Shown here: one piece after another, positions 1 to 6,381 of the stretch
How the letters are laid out: the number at the start of each line of letters is the position of its first letter
How positions within the stretch are numbered: the stretch's first letter is position 1
IMG/VR virus record: IMGVR_UViG_3300037847_003385
Coordinates: 1-33,982 of that record
DNA: 33,982 nucleotides
DNA from: a virus
Direction: 5' to 3' (one strand)
Made by a program: the position numbers and the translations under genes
The notes under the pieces: generated by a model
What the model was told of the DNA's origin: nothing
Seen by the model: the letters and a program-made list of their open reading frames with translations, nothing else
Databases searched by the model: none

Positions 1-99
1 GGCTCTCGCGCAGTAACGCCTCAACCAGGGACGCCAGCGATCGGCGTTCTGCCTTGGCTCTGGCCTCAAGCCTGGCCTTGAGGACCGAATTAATTCGGA
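1..99. repeat. 99-bp terminal repeat, left copy
   Basis: Bases 1-99 are identical to 33884-33982. The repeat lies inside a coding region (RHH gene) that is complete only when the ends are joined. An exact 99-bp overlap is a common k-mer length of short-read assemblers, so it most likely marks a circular or circularly permuted genome, not a packaged terminal repeat. Confidence 0.95.
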
Positions 100-130
100 C
101 AAAAAGAGCCACATTTTCAGTGTCTTCCAC
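1..130 (-). CDS. Ribbon-helix-helix DNA-binding protein, N-terminal part (gene crosses the contig ends)
   Basis: Leftward gene starting at GTG 130-128 and running off position 1; it resumes at 33883 and stops at TAG 33863-33861, giving 50 aa. GGAG (140-137) six bases upstream is a good ribosome binding site and fixes the start. The sequence has a short beta-strand-like stretch (VALFVRIN) followed by two amphipathic helices (LKARLEARAKAE and RSLASLVEALLRE), the pattern of Arc/CopG/ParD-type RHH repressors, which act as dimers on short repeated DNA sites. It heads the leftward operon and its start is 20-40 bp from a dispersed regulatory element. Inference: autoregulator or main repressor of the divergent region at 131-237. 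The family call rests on pattern only. Confidence 0.72.
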   Translation of the reverse strand, partial: MEDTENVALFVRINSVLKARLEARAKAERRSLASLVEALLRES

Positions 131-237
131 GATTATCTCCAAAAACTAACGTCTGGTACTTGTACAACAGCTATCACGGTGCTATCTGTATTGTATAGAC
201 GAACAAACACCAAACGCTAGAAACGGGAGCAAGACAG
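131..237. promoter_or_regulatory. Divergent control region between leftward and rightward operons
   Basis: A 107-bp gap between the RHH gene (leftward) and the first rightward gene. It holds one copy of the dispersed element (149-168). Rightward, TTGTAC (160-165) and TATCTG (183-188) are spaced 17 bp apart as a weak -35/-10 pair. A second word, TGTATTGTATAGACG (187-201), recurs almost unchanged as TGTATTGTAGACG (2369-2381) before the gene at 2393. On the opposite strand the same stretch reads TATACAAT, a possible leftward -10. It is probably the main regulatory switch, but promoter positions are guesses. Confidence 0.55.
149..168 (+). promoter_or_regulatory. Dispersed element copy 1 (ACGTCTGGTNNTTGTACAA family)
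   Basis: Reads ACGTCTGGTACTTGTACAAC. It belongs to a family found in seven intergenic regions of this genome and shares the CTGG-N3-TTGTA core with the iterons inside the initiator gene. Here its TTGTAC half overlaps a possible -35 box of the rightward promoter. Confidence 0.6.
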
Positions 238-585
238 ATGCTGAAGTATCAAAACAAATTCCAAATGATGGATGTCATCAAAGCCTTCGACCACATGCCT
301 CGTCAGGGCGAGCTGGACATTTATGTTGTTGGACGGGTGATGGCCGCAACAGGCGCGGGTCACCCTGGCTACGGTCACTATGAGATCGAAGTCATTGCGA
401 CCAGTCATGGCCAATATGACCTGGATGAGATTGTTCGCGTCCCATACGAGATCGGTTTGGAGCATGAAGATCGCGTCACCCTGTGGCCAGACCAGGCTCT
501 CTGGACCGACAAGGGCATTCGTGAACAGGTTCGCGATGATGTCGAAGTCCAACAGGTGGATATCAAACATGAGGCGGTGGCCTAA
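238..585 (+). CDS. Hypothetical phage protein, first gene of rightward operon
   Basis: 115 aa, start ATG with GGGAG (225-229) eight bases upstream. No family recognised. The product is soluble, acidic overall and rich in His, Asp and Val, with no membrane segment. The segment around residues 20-60 is beta-like (LDIYVVGRVMAA and YEIEVIAT) with a Gly/His-rich turn (AGHPGYGHYE). It is the first gene after the divergent control region, so it is expected early. The next gene begins 30 bp after its stop. Confidence 0.75.
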   Translation: MLKYQNKFQMMDVIKAFDHMPRQGELDIYVVGRVMAATGAGHPGYGHYEIEVIATSHGQYDLDEIVRVPYEIGLEHEDRVTLWPDQALWTDKGIREQVRDDVEVQQVDIKHEAVA

Positions 586-615
586 CGGCCCCGCCACAAC
601 CAAGGGAGACAATCA

Positions 616-1005
616 ATGCATCTGACCGACACAGAAATTCTCGACAAGCTGGTCGCGGAAATTGCTTTTGTGAGCAAGAACCCTGACAGCCGTGCAGAGA
701 AAACCGCGCATGAATACGCGGCAATGCTTCTCGATTTTGTGCAGCGCCACACAGCAAAGCAGGTTGCTGTTCACAAAAGGGTCATCGGCTTCTGGGGCTC
801 AATGCACAGCCCAACATTCGGCACCGTTGTCCGGGTACGCAATGACGGGCTGGTCCGCATTGTCTGGGACGGCGACCTGAATTTTGCCGGCTGCTACGAC
901 ATCGAAGATATCGGCCCAAACTGGTTCGACGCCGCAACCAGCAAGCCCGGCGTCTACCTTTACGAAGAACCAGCGGAAGTTGACCAACCCGTTGCCGTCG
1001 CATAA
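616..1005 (+). CDS. Hypothetical phage protein
   Basis: 129 aa, start ATG with GGGAG twelve to eight bases upstream. No family recognised. The N-terminal ~45 residues are helical (EILDKLVAEIAF...EYAAMLLDFVQ). The second half looks like a small beta-barrel (FGTVVRVRNDGLVRIVWDGD then a YDIEDIGPNWFD segment), resembling SH3/Tudor-like nucleic-acid-binding folds only in general character. The stop TAA (1003-1005) abuts a reverse copy of the dispersed regulatory element, so transcription into the recombinase may be controlled there. Confidence 0.75.
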   Translation: MHLTDTEILDKLVAEIAFVSKNPDSRAEKTAHEYAAMLLDFVQRHTAKQVAVHKRVIGFWGSMHSPTFGTVVRVRNDGLVRIVWDGDLNFAGCYDIEDIGPNWFDAATSKPGVYLYEEPAEVDQPVAVA

Positions 1006-1006
1006 T

Positions 1007-1025
1007 GTATACAACTACCAAACGT
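1007..1025 (-). promoter_or_regulatory. Dispersed element copy 2 (reverse orientation)
   Basis: On the minus strand it reads ACGTTTGGTAGTTGTATAC, matching ACGTCTGGTNNTTGTACAA at most positions. It fills the 56-bp gap between the 129-aa gene and the recombinase start at 1062, which argues against the longer in-frame recombinase start at 1005. Confidence 0.55.
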
Positions 1026-1061
1026 AACAGCAACGAACTAGATACAGTGTGGAGGGATAAC

Positions 1062-1844
1062 ATGCTGACAGAAACCAGACCAGACCACGGCGTTCCCCAT
1101 GAGGGCAGCTATGCTGCCTTCGTCCGGGTGTCTACCGACTTACAGGACAACGCCAATCAGGAGCATGGCATCAAGGCGTTCCTGAACGGCGGTGACCATA
1201 AGGTCAAATGGTTCCGCGAGGAGGGCGTGTCGTCCGGCAAGGACTGGCACCAGCGCCAGACTTTGCATGACTGCCTGAACTATTGCCGCAAGACCGGCGC
1301 GACCATGCTGATCTATACGCTGGACCGTATGAGCCGGCGCTTGTGGGAGACCCTGCGCTTCCTGGAGCAAGAGATCGACAACGGAAAGATCAAGCTGGTG
1401 GTCGTGGATGATCCGCACATGGATGAAACCACCATCACGCTCCGCGCCGCTGTCGCGCAGATTGAGCGCAAGCGCATTCAGACCCGCACCAAACAGGCGC
1501 TGCGCCGCATCAAGGACGAGATTGATGAGAAGGGTGAGTACACCACCAAAGAGGGCAGGGTGATCACCAAGCTCGGCTACCATGAAAACCTTGAGGTCGC
1601 CGGCATGAAAGGCAATGAGCGCAATACCGAGCTGGCCGACGGCCGGGCCGAGCAAATCTGGCCGGTCATCAAGATGTTCCGCGACAGTGGTTTGAGCTAC
1701 CGCGAGATCGCCCGTCGCCTGAACGATATGAATCAGCCTACGCCTACAGCAATGCGGACGCCCGACATCAGTCGGCAAACCGAATGGTACGCCAGCTCGG
1801 TCCGCAATTACGTTATCCGTATGGAAAAGAAGGGAGCGAAGTAA
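1062..1844 (+). CDS. Serine recombinase (resolvase/integrase family)
   Basis: 260 aa from ATG 1062, chosen over an in-frame ATG at 1005 because GGAGGG (1051-1056) sits five bases upstream and the longer form would code through a regulatory element. The catalytic domain shows R22-V-S24-T in FVRVSTD, with Ser24 as the likely nucleophile that forms the phosphoserine-DNA link, and the D88-R89-M-S91-R92 motif in YTLDRMSRR. A long helix (residues about 130-155, QIERKRIQTRTKQALRR) is the usual E-helix connector. The C-terminal ~80 residues (SGLSYREIARRLNDM, then W..SSVRNYVIR) match the start of the Recombinase DNA-binding domain. It is longer than invertases/resolvases (~190 aa) and much shorter than large serine integrases (450+ aa), lacking the zinc-ribbon/coiled-coil. 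It could integrate the phage, resolve multimers of a plasmid-like prophage, or invert DNA. No att or res site is evident. Confidence 0.9.
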   Translation: MLTETRPDHGVPHEGSYAAFVRVSTDLQDNANQEHGIKAFLNGGDHKVKWFREEGVSSGKDWHQRQTLHDCLNYCRKTGATMLIYTLDRMSRRLWETLRFLEQEIDNGKIKLVVVDDPHMDETTITLRAAVAQIERKRIQTRTKQALRRIKDEIDEKGEYTTKEGRVITKLGYHENLEVAGMKGNERNTELADGRAEQIWPVIKMFRDSGLSYREIARRLNDMNQPTPTAMRTPDISRQTEWYASSVRNYVIRMEKKGAK

Positions 1845-2341
1845 TGACAAAAGTTGACCAAATAGAATGGCACGATGTTCTTATTAACCCGCCGATGGGG
1901 CCTCCGGAGGATGTTGTCGAAGCCGCCTTGTTTAAGGCCTATGCCAAGGAATTATTTATCCGGGAGATGGTGGTCTACAATCATCGGCAAACTAGGATGA
2001 AGACCAAAGCACAAAGATATTTTAATTCGACGCCAAGCAGAAACGCGCTGGCCCGTGTCCTTTGCCTCGCGACATATGTCAACTCACCTTACACCAAAAC
2101 TGAGATTGCAGAGCAACTTCATGTCTCTCGCCAGACAGCCCATGACCTGGTCGAGGAGTGCCTTGCAGAAGGCTGGGCCGAGGAATGTGAGTGCTGCGCA
2201 AAGCACTACAAGGCAAGCCCTAGCTTAATTGAGGCTGGTGAAGCCTATGCCAAATTTAATTTCGACACGGTGAATAATTGCAGTGCAATCTATGCCTTTC
2301 AGGCGCTGGCATCCTATCAAAAGCTGCGTCAAGCCACTTGA
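1844..2341 (+). CDS. Winged-helix DNA-binding protein
   Basis: 165 aa from ATG 1844, which overlaps the recombinase stop by one base (TAATG) and has AGGGAG (1831-1836) upstream; an in-frame ATG at 1784 lies inside the recombinase gene. A MarR/ArsR-like winged helix-turn-helix is visible at about residues 70-120 (YTKTEIAEQLHVSRQTAHDL, followed by an EGWAEEC wing). The rest, including the C-terminal third, is not recognised. Four cysteines cluster after the HTH (CLAEGWAEECECC), possibly a metal site. The gene is richer in A+T than its neighbours, a hint of separate acquisition. Coupling to the recombinase suggests a regulator or directionality factor; this is inference. Confidence 0.82.
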   Translation: MTKVDQIEWHDVLINPPMGPPEDVVEAALFKAYAKELFIREMVVYNHRQTRMKTKAQRYFNSTPSRNALARVLCLATYVNSPYTKTEIAEQLHVSRQTAHDLVEECLAEGWAEECECCAKHYKASPSLIEAGEAYAKFNFDTVNNCSAIYAFQALASYQKLRQAT

Positions 2342-2392
2342 CATTCACAGAGGTGAACAAACCGCATATGTATTGTAGACGGAGCAATTAGG

Positions 2393-2758
2393 ATGAAACT
2401 GACCCGGAAACAAAAGCTGCAACTCAGTCCGACGGCTAGAGCCATACGCGGCGGCATGATGCGTTTCAAGCGCCGGCTTGATATCCCAATGTTTCATGCA
2501 GACCACATTGGCCAGGCTGAACAGATACTGAGTGACACGGTGGATGAGCTGAAGAGGCTCAAGCAATCGAACAGCCTGCGTGATGCGGATCGTCTTATTT
2601 ATGCTCAAGGGGCGTTGCTTGCTGCCAACAAGCGGCTGGCCGTTATGGCACCAAGTGACCCCCGCCAGCGCGGCGCTGAACACATAGTTTATGACCCTGA
2701 CCTGAAAGACGAGCGGGGCATTCTGGAAGTGTCGAAGCTGGAGAAGAACATGACGTGA
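2393..2758 (+). CDS. Hypothetical basic phage protein
   Basis: 121 aa, start ATG with GGAG (2381-2384) eight bases upstream. No family recognised. The N-terminal ~30 residues are strongly basic (KLTRKQKLQL and RFKRRLD), the middle is helical (HIGQAEQILSDTVDELKRLKQ), and a second helix follows (DRLIYAQGALLAANKRLAVM). A word shared with the divergent control region (2369-2381) precedes it, so it may have its own promoter. Its basic, helical make-up fits a small DNA-associated protein. Confidence 0.7.
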   Translation: MKLTRKQKLQLSPTARAIRGGMMRFKRRLDIPMFHADHIGQAEQILSDTVDELKRLKQSNSLRDADRLIYAQGALLAANKRLAVMAPSDPRQRGAEHIVYDPDLKDERGILEVSKLEKNMT

Positions 2759-2893
2759 CCTTTGGTGTTACTACCAGACGTTAGGTCGGGTACGAACATC
2801 ATAGGATATGTCTAGTGTTAACATCAGACCTACCCGCTGGTATCTGTTGAAAGCGGTCTGGTCGTTGTACAAAACGAAAGGGAATGAAAACAG
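2759..2893. promoter_or_regulatory. Second control region, upstream of the recombination genes
   Basis: A 135-bp gene-free stretch. It holds a partial reverse copy of the dispersed element (2769-2783; minus strand ACGTCTGGTAGTAAC), a 20-bp imperfect palindrome centred on TGTTAACA (2810-2829) and a forward copy of the element (2853-2873). TTGAAA (2847-2852) and TACAAA (2868-2873) flank the forward copy like a -35/-10 pair with a short 15-bp spacer, which would place the element in the operator position. Promoter assignment is uncertain, but the density of symmetric sites marks this as regulatory. Confidence 0.55.
2853..2873 (+). promoter_or_regulatory. Dispersed element copy 4
   Basis: Core reads GGTCTGGTCGTTGTACAAA. 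It lies 21-41 bp before the ATG of the small membrane protein gene, too close to that start to act as a -35 box itself; an operator or protein-binding role is more likely. Confidence 0.6.
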
Positions 2894-3169
2894 ATGTCTA
2901 AGTCGCGTTTGTCGCATAATGTATATTCTCCCAGTAAATACAGACACTTAGGACAGATAGACCTGACAGTACTGACAGCACAGTCTGTACAGGACAGTGT
3001 AAACAGAGCCACCCTGTTTGCGGTTTTTCAACGTAACATCTGGTCATTGATCAAGGCGGTAGGCATCGGCCTACTGATCGCCCTGGTGCTTGTCGAAATC
3101 TGGGCGCTCTTCTGGTTCCTCTGTGCGCTGGATGATGTTTGCTACGCAGCGAATACAGGGGGGCTGTGA
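2894..3169 (+). CDS. Small predicted membrane protein
   Basis: 91 aa, start ATG with AGGGA about ten bases upstream; an ATG at 2884 is closed after five codons. Residues about 52-77 form one hydrophobic span (IKAVGIGLLIALVLVEIWAL then FWFLC), with a polar N-terminus. No family recognised. The stop overlaps the exonuclease start (TGATG at 3167-3171), so the two are translationally coupled. Its first third is encoded by an unusual run of ACAG repeats (2953-3006), so the DNA may be doubly constrained. It could be an exclusion or host-interaction protein; function unknown. Confidence 0.65.
   Translation: MSKSRLSHNVYSPSKYRHLGQIDLTVLTAQSVQDSVNRATLFAVFQRNIWSLIKAVGIGLLIALVLVEIWALFWFLCALDDVCYAANTGGL
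2953..3006 (+). repeat. Cluster of seven ACAG repeats
   Basis: ACAG occurs at 2953, 2966, 2975, 2980, 2989, 2994 and 3003, i.e. seven times in 54 bp, partly as heptads (TGACAGT, TGACAGC, GGACAGT) and around the palindrome CTGTACAG (2985-2992). The later spacings alternate about 5 and 9 bp. RHH-family repressors often bind arrays of short heptads, so this may be a protein-binding array inside the gene. It could also be chance within a Q/S/T-rich coding segment. Confidence 0.4.
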
Positions 3170-4110
3170 TGCCAAAGCTGACAAAAACTGGGGAAGAGAT
3201 CGGCAGCTCGAACGGCCCGACGATCGTGCTTCACAAAAATCGGTATGGCGGCACCCGGCAGAAAGAGCTGGAGAAAACCAAGATGGCGCTGCGCGGCGAG
3301 GACTTGCCGGCAGACACGATGAACATCGAAGCCAAGCTGCGGGGGAATTTGATGGAGGGCGGTGTCGCTGACTTCGCGCTGGCTTTGCTACGCCGCATGG
3401 TCCCCGGCTCTACGTCCATAGAAATGTGGGAACCAAAAGAGCCGGCGCGTTACCTCAAGCATAGGATCGCCAGCTCTATAGATCGGATCATAGAGATCAA
3501 AGGTGAGGGCGGTGAGCTGGTTCTGCACTGGCTGGACAAGGAGTTTGTTCTTTCCGGCACCGGCATCTGCGAGATCAAGACGGATGCGTATCATGACGGC
3601 CGGCCGAAACCGGAGTGGGTCATTCAGGTCCAGCACCAGATGGTCTGCGCCGAACTGGACTGGGCGATCATTGCCTGTTTTGACCAGCATTTCAAAATGC
3701 ACTTCTATCCCGTGCTGCGTGACCAGGCGCTGATCGATGTCATGCTGAAAGCCTATGCCGAGTTTTGGCATCTTGTGGACACTGACGGTGACTACCCTCC
3801 CATCGAAGGTTCCGAGCCTGACAAGCTGGTGGACATCAGCGAGATGCTGCCGAAAACAAATCATGATTTGCAGGCAATGTGTACGGACTATCTCCGGGCT
3901 GCGGCTGAAGCAACGTCCTGGGAGAAGACCCGCAAGCAGTTACGCGAGGGCATCATCTTTGTTCTGGATTCCATGCAAGTCGAACACGCCAAGATGCCGG
4001 GCTTCATCATCAAGTCAAAGACGGTGACCAAGCCACGGCGCAAGTCAGTTGAAACTGGAGAAACCTACGAGAGCATCAGCTTCTCGGTGAAGGAAACGAA
4101 TGATGAGTGA
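3169..4110 (+). CDS. YqaJ-type viral recombinase/exonuclease (PD-(D/E)XK)
   Basis: 313 aa from ATG 3169, preceded by AGGGGG and overlapping the previous stop; a longer in-frame ATG at 3139 lies within the membrane protein gene. The PD-(D/E)XK nuclease signature can be traced: Glu63 in RGNLMEGG, Asp105 in SSIDRI, then Glu135-x-Lys137 in GICEIKTD, and a Gln-rich helix (VIQVQHQMVCAELDW). This order matches lambda-exonuclease/YqaJ proteins, which chew one strand of double-stranded DNA ends to leave 3' tails for annealing. The RecT-like gene two positions downstream is the expected partner. The last ~70 residues (after about 245) are family-variable. It probably serves replication, concatemer formation or repair. 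Confidence 0.85.
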   Translation: MPKLTKTGEEIGSSNGPTIVLHKNRYGGTRQKELEKTKMALRGEDLPADTMNIEAKLRGNLMEGGVADFALALLRRMVPGSTSIEMWEPKEPARYLKHRIASSIDRIIEIKGEGGELVLHWLDKEFVLSGTGICEIKTDAYHDGRPKPEWVIQVQHQMVCAELDWAIIACFDQHFKMHFYPVLRDQALIDVMLKAYAEFWHLVDTDGDYPPIEGSEPDKLVDISEMLPKTNHDLQAMCTDYLRAAAEATSWEKTRKQLREGIIFVLDSMQVEHAKMPGFIIKSKTVTKPRRKSVETGETYESISFSVKETNDE

Positions 4111-4324
4111 ATACGTTATCGAAGACGACATTCCTGTGCCTATCAGAGGCAACAGTCGCTGGCATTTCGTAAAACAAATGAAAGCAGGGCAGAGCTTTGT
4201 TCTTTTGAAAAAAGACCACGGTGCGGTCAGAGCCTACGCGCACAGGCAACGTCTTAAAATTGCGTCTCGGTCAATATCAGACAGTGAACTGAGAGTATGG
4301 AAACTGGAGATGAATGATGAATGA
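4103..4324 (+). CDS. Small phage protein, DUF7303-like
   Basis: 73 aa from ATG 4103 (an adjacent in-frame ATG at 4100 is equally possible); AAGGAA lies about ten bases upstream and the start overlaps the exonuclease stop. The layout, a short acidic start, FVKQMKAGQSFVL, then a basic segment and a final RVWKLE, resembles a widespread family of tiny phage proteins (DUF7303) of unknown function found beside recombination and replication genes. It overlaps the RecT-like gene by 11 bp. Confidence 0.7.
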   Translation: MSEYVIEDDIPVPIRGNSRWHFVKQMKAGQSFVLLKKDHGAVRAYAHRQRLKIASRSISDSELRVWKLEMNDE

Positions 4325-5270
4325 TAAGAAACTAACGGTCCTTGAACCGACCAACCTCACCGAGGCAATGGACTTTGCCAAGGTGATTGCACAGTCGCCG
4401 ATGGTGCCGGAAGCCTATCGCGGCAAACCGGCCAATGTCCTGGTCGCTGTCCAGTGGGGTTATGAGTTGGGCCTCGCACCGATGCAAGCCTTGCAGAACA
4501 TCTCCGTCATCAATGGCAAGCCATCGATCTGGGGTGACAGCATGCTGGCACTGGTCAAAGCGCATCCGGCCTTTCGCGGCATCAAGGAATACATGGACGG
4601 GGAGGTTGCGGTCTGCATAGTTAAACGTGCGCTGCCCAACGGCGAGATTGAAGAAACTAAGAAGACCTTTTCGATGGCCGAGGCAAAGCATGCCAAGCTG
4701 ACCGGCAAGGCTGGTGCCTGGCAGAACTATCCGAACCGGATGTTGCAGCTACGGGCGAGGGGCTTTGCCCTGCGTGATAGCTTTCCCGATGCCATCAAGG
4801 GGCTGATCACTGTCGAAGAGGCCCGTGACTACGATGCCCCCGAAAAACGTCCTCCTGTAAAGCCCGTACAAGCCCCGTCCGTATCGTCTGAGGGTGATCC
4901 TGTGCAAAACATACTAGAGGCCGTCAGTGAAGCTGAGAGCGCCAGCAATGAGGAGGTCGTTCTGCCGGCATTTATTTTGAACACACCGACCGGCAAAACG
5001 GAAACATATGGGTCACAGGATGAGTGGGCAACCAGCTACGCAGACCTGATGCTGAAGACGCGGACCTATTCTGATTGGACGCCCGAAGATCGGCGCACAA
5101 AATTGAAAGAGCTTGAAGAGTGCAACGCCGATGTCCTGGGTGAGATCGATGAAGCCTTGGCCACCGAGCTGAAGGACAAGCGGATCGCCTACAACAAGCA
5201 GTTGTCTATGGAAGCAAAGGAGGGTGACGATGAAGCACGGTCTTACGCTCAAACAAAAAGCGGTGTTTGA
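4314..5270 (+). CDS. recT: RecT-family single-strand annealing protein
   Basis: 318 aa. Two tandem ATGs (4314, 4317) follow TGGAG (4305-4309). The conserved RecT core is clear: residues about 45-85 (VQWGYELGLAPMQAL, ISVINGKPSIWGDSML) and 135-165 (GAWQNYPNRMLQLRARGFAL then RDSFPD), the segments that form the DNA-binding surface in this family. It anneals complementary single strands, here presumably the tails made by the YqaJ-type exonuclease at 3169. The C-terminal ~140 residues are acidic and variable (about 175-318), as usual for RecT proteins, where the tail contacts host SSB or other partners. Its presence in place of a phage DNA polymerase system points to recombination-assisted replication by host enzymes. 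Confidence 0.92.
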   Translation: MMNDKKLTVLEPTNLTEAMDFAKVIAQSPMVPEAYRGKPANVLVAVQWGYELGLAPMQALQNISVINGKPSIWGDSMLALVKAHPAFRGIKEYMDGEVAVCIVKRALPNGEIEETKKTFSMAEAKHAKLTGKAGAWQNYPNRMLQLRARGFALRDSFPDAIKGLITVEEARDYDAPEKRPPVKPVQAPSVSSEGDPVQNILEAVSEAESASNEEVVLPAFILNTPTGKTETYGSQDEWATSYADLMLKTRTYSDWTPEDRRTKLKELEECNADVLGEIDEALATELKDKRIAYNKQLSMEAKEGDDEARSYAQTKSGV

Positions 5271-5469
5271 TTTCATCCGGCTCTATATCAAAGCGAACGG
5301 TGTGTCGCCGTCGGTGCGTGATATTGCTGACGGCAAGATAGATGGCCAACAGGTTATGTCGCCACGCACCAGCTTGCAGTCGGTCCACCGCATGATCAAA
5401 TGCCTGGAGCAACGCGGCTGGATTCAGTCTCTGCCGGGCCAAGCCAGATCAATCACGATTTGCGACTAG
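5230..5469 (+). CDS. Stand-alone LexA-like winged-helix DNA-binding domain
   Basis: 79 aa from ATG 5230, with AAAGGAGGG (5216-5224) five bases upstream; a GTG at 5224 in the same frame overlaps that ribosome binding site and is less likely. The sequence follows the LexA N-terminal domain closely: LTLKQKAVFDFI, NGVSPSVRDIA, a recognition-helix region (SLQSVHRMIKCLEQRGWI) and the wing (GQARSI). The S24 protease/dimerisation domain of LexA is missing, so it cannot self-cleave. It may bind SOS-box-like sites or compete with host LexA, coupling induction to DNA damage; this is inference. It is the last rightward gene and converges on the leftward gene at 5466 with a 4-bp overlap of stop regions. 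Confidence 0.85.
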   Translation: MKHGLTLKQKAVFDFIRLYIKANGVSPSVRDIADGKIDGQQVMSPRTSLQSVHRMIKCLEQRGWIQSLPGQARSITICD

Positions 5470-5669
5470 CTTTTTTTGAATAGGTCGCCGTCAGCTTTCT
5501 TGACGGTGGCCTTCCCTTTTGCGTGGGCCTTCAACCTAGCGACCGCCCACTGGTGAGCTGACATCCCGGCTCGACTTCCAGAGCTATAGAAAGCCCCCAA
5601 CCCTCTGCGGTAAATGGCGTTGGCCCTACTTGCTCCAAACATATCTTGATATTTTTTTGGCGCTGCCAT
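5466..5669 (-). CDS. Small conserved phage protein with YSSGSR motif
   Basis: 67 aa, basic. It carries MAAPKKYQDMFG, AIYRRGLGAFYSSGSRAGMS and a WAVARLKAHAKGK segment, a pattern shared by tiny proteins near the lysis or packaging genes of many marine-type phages (resembles DUF5824-like proteins). Function unknown. The start overlaps the stop of the 60-aa gene by one base. Its 3' end holds CCGTCA/TGACGG inverted arms (5486-5505), which might form a weak bidirectional terminator between the convergent operons. Confidence 0.7.
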   Translation of the reverse strand: MAAPKKYQDMFGASRANAIYRRGLGAFYSSGSRAGMSAHQWAVARLKAHAKGKATVKKADGDLFKKS

Positions 5670-5851
5670 CAGGTCTTGCTCCTCTCTTTGCTGATCCTAT
5701 CCATCATGGCCGGCGTCAGCATGCCCATGCGGTAGAGCCGGCGGGTGCGTTTGATCTCGGCCCTGGTCTTGTCTGGGTCTTTCGAGCCGCGCACATACTT
5801 CGATGGCAGGCCCGACTTCTTGTCCTTCGGGACGCGCTTGAACTTTCTCAT
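5669..5851 (-). CDS. Small basic conserved phage protein
   Basis: 60 aa, highly basic (about a quarter Lys/Arg). It begins RKFKRVPKDKKSGLPSKY and continues as a helix (KTRAEIKRTRRLYRMGML). Similar short proteins sit with the YSSGSR-type protein in other podoviruses; no function is established. It overlaps the endolysin stop region by four bases and the next gene's start by one, so it is translated as part of the lysis operon. Confidence 0.68.
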   Translation of the reverse strand: MRKFKRVPKDKKSGLPSKYVRGSKDPDKTRAEIKRTRRLYRMGMLTPAMMDRISKERSKT

Positions 5852-6381
5852 GCTTGCATCAAGCCAATGGCTTGCTCCCTGGTTTCGTCATTGCGTCGGG
5901 TCCACCCAGCTCCAAACGTGTCAAAAGTTTTGAGTCGCTCATAGAACGCCTGTCGCCGGTGATACATATCTTCGATAATTACATCGGAATCGAACCCAGC
6001 AACCGCCGCCAAGGTCTTTGGGCCAATGCCGCCGTCAGCGGTTGCGCCAACCGATTTCTGTAGTGTTCTGGCTCCGCGTCCGGTGCCGGCGTTCACACCG
6101 AAATCAAAACACATCCAGTCAACTCCAGCGGGGAGCTTGTCGCAATTCATCCGGTTCCAATATTCCTGCCGGTAGATTTGTTCGACGTGGCTGTCTGGGA
6201 TGTTCTGCATCACATACTCAGTCACCTCGGCGTCCACGTCCATTGCGTCTGACAGCCACTGACCATAGACCCGCGCTGTGATACCTTTGTTAGTCATGCC
6301 ACCTGGGTCTTTAGGGTGATTGACAAAACCACCTTCGTGCTTCAACAGCCACTCCAGGCATTGCTCAAAGTTAGCCTTCAT
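5848..6381 (-). CDS. Endolysin, glycoside hydrolase 108 type muramidase
   Basis: 177 aa from ATG 6381, which overlaps the holin stop (ATGA, 6381-6378); upstream in-frame codons lie within the holin gene. The N-terminus has the GH108 signature LLKHEGGFVNHPKDPGG and TNKGIT, with Glu16 of HEGG as the catalytic acid that cuts peptidoglycan glycan strands. A second conserved block, WMCFDFGVNAGTGRGARTLQ (residues about 102-121), starts the C-terminal peptidoglycan-binding region (PG_binding_3-like: GGIGPKTLAAV). No signal peptide is visible, so it should rely on the holin-like proteins directly upstream for access to the cell wall. Length is normal for the family. Confidence 0.93.
   Translation of the reverse strand: MKANFEQCLEWLLKHEGGFVNHPKDPGGMTNKGITARVYGQWLSDAMDVDAEVTEYVMQNIPDSHVEQIYRQEYWNRMNCDKLPAGVDWMCFDFGVNAGTGRGARTLQKSVGATADGGIGPKTLAAVAGFDSDVIIEDMYHRRQAFYERLKTFDTFGAGWTRRNDETREQAIGLMQA

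Noticed and set aside
1-99. 99-bp repeat as a packaged direct terminal repeat like that of T7
   Set aside because: The length equals a usual assembler k-mer and the repeat lies inside a gene; T7-type repeats are normally longer and intergenic. Read-end mapping would be needed to revive this.
217-612. 131-aa minus-strand ORF opposite the first rightward gene
   Set aside because: It is antisense to a gene with a good ribosome site, has no such site itself and shows no recognisable features.
1005-1061. Longer recombinase with 19 extra N-terminal residues
   Set aside because: The region contains a reverse copy of the dispersed element and the start at 1062 has a far better ribosome site.
1140-1850. 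236-aa minus-strand ORF opposite the recombinase
   Set aside because: Typical shadow ORF in G+C-rich coding DNA; no ribosome site, and the opposite frame carries catalytic motifs.
5986-5999. T-arm-like GGGTTCGATTCC on the minus strand, suggesting a tRNA or att site
   Set aside because: The flanking bases do not form a 5-bp T-stem and no acceptor or anticodon arm follows; it is codons of the endolysin.
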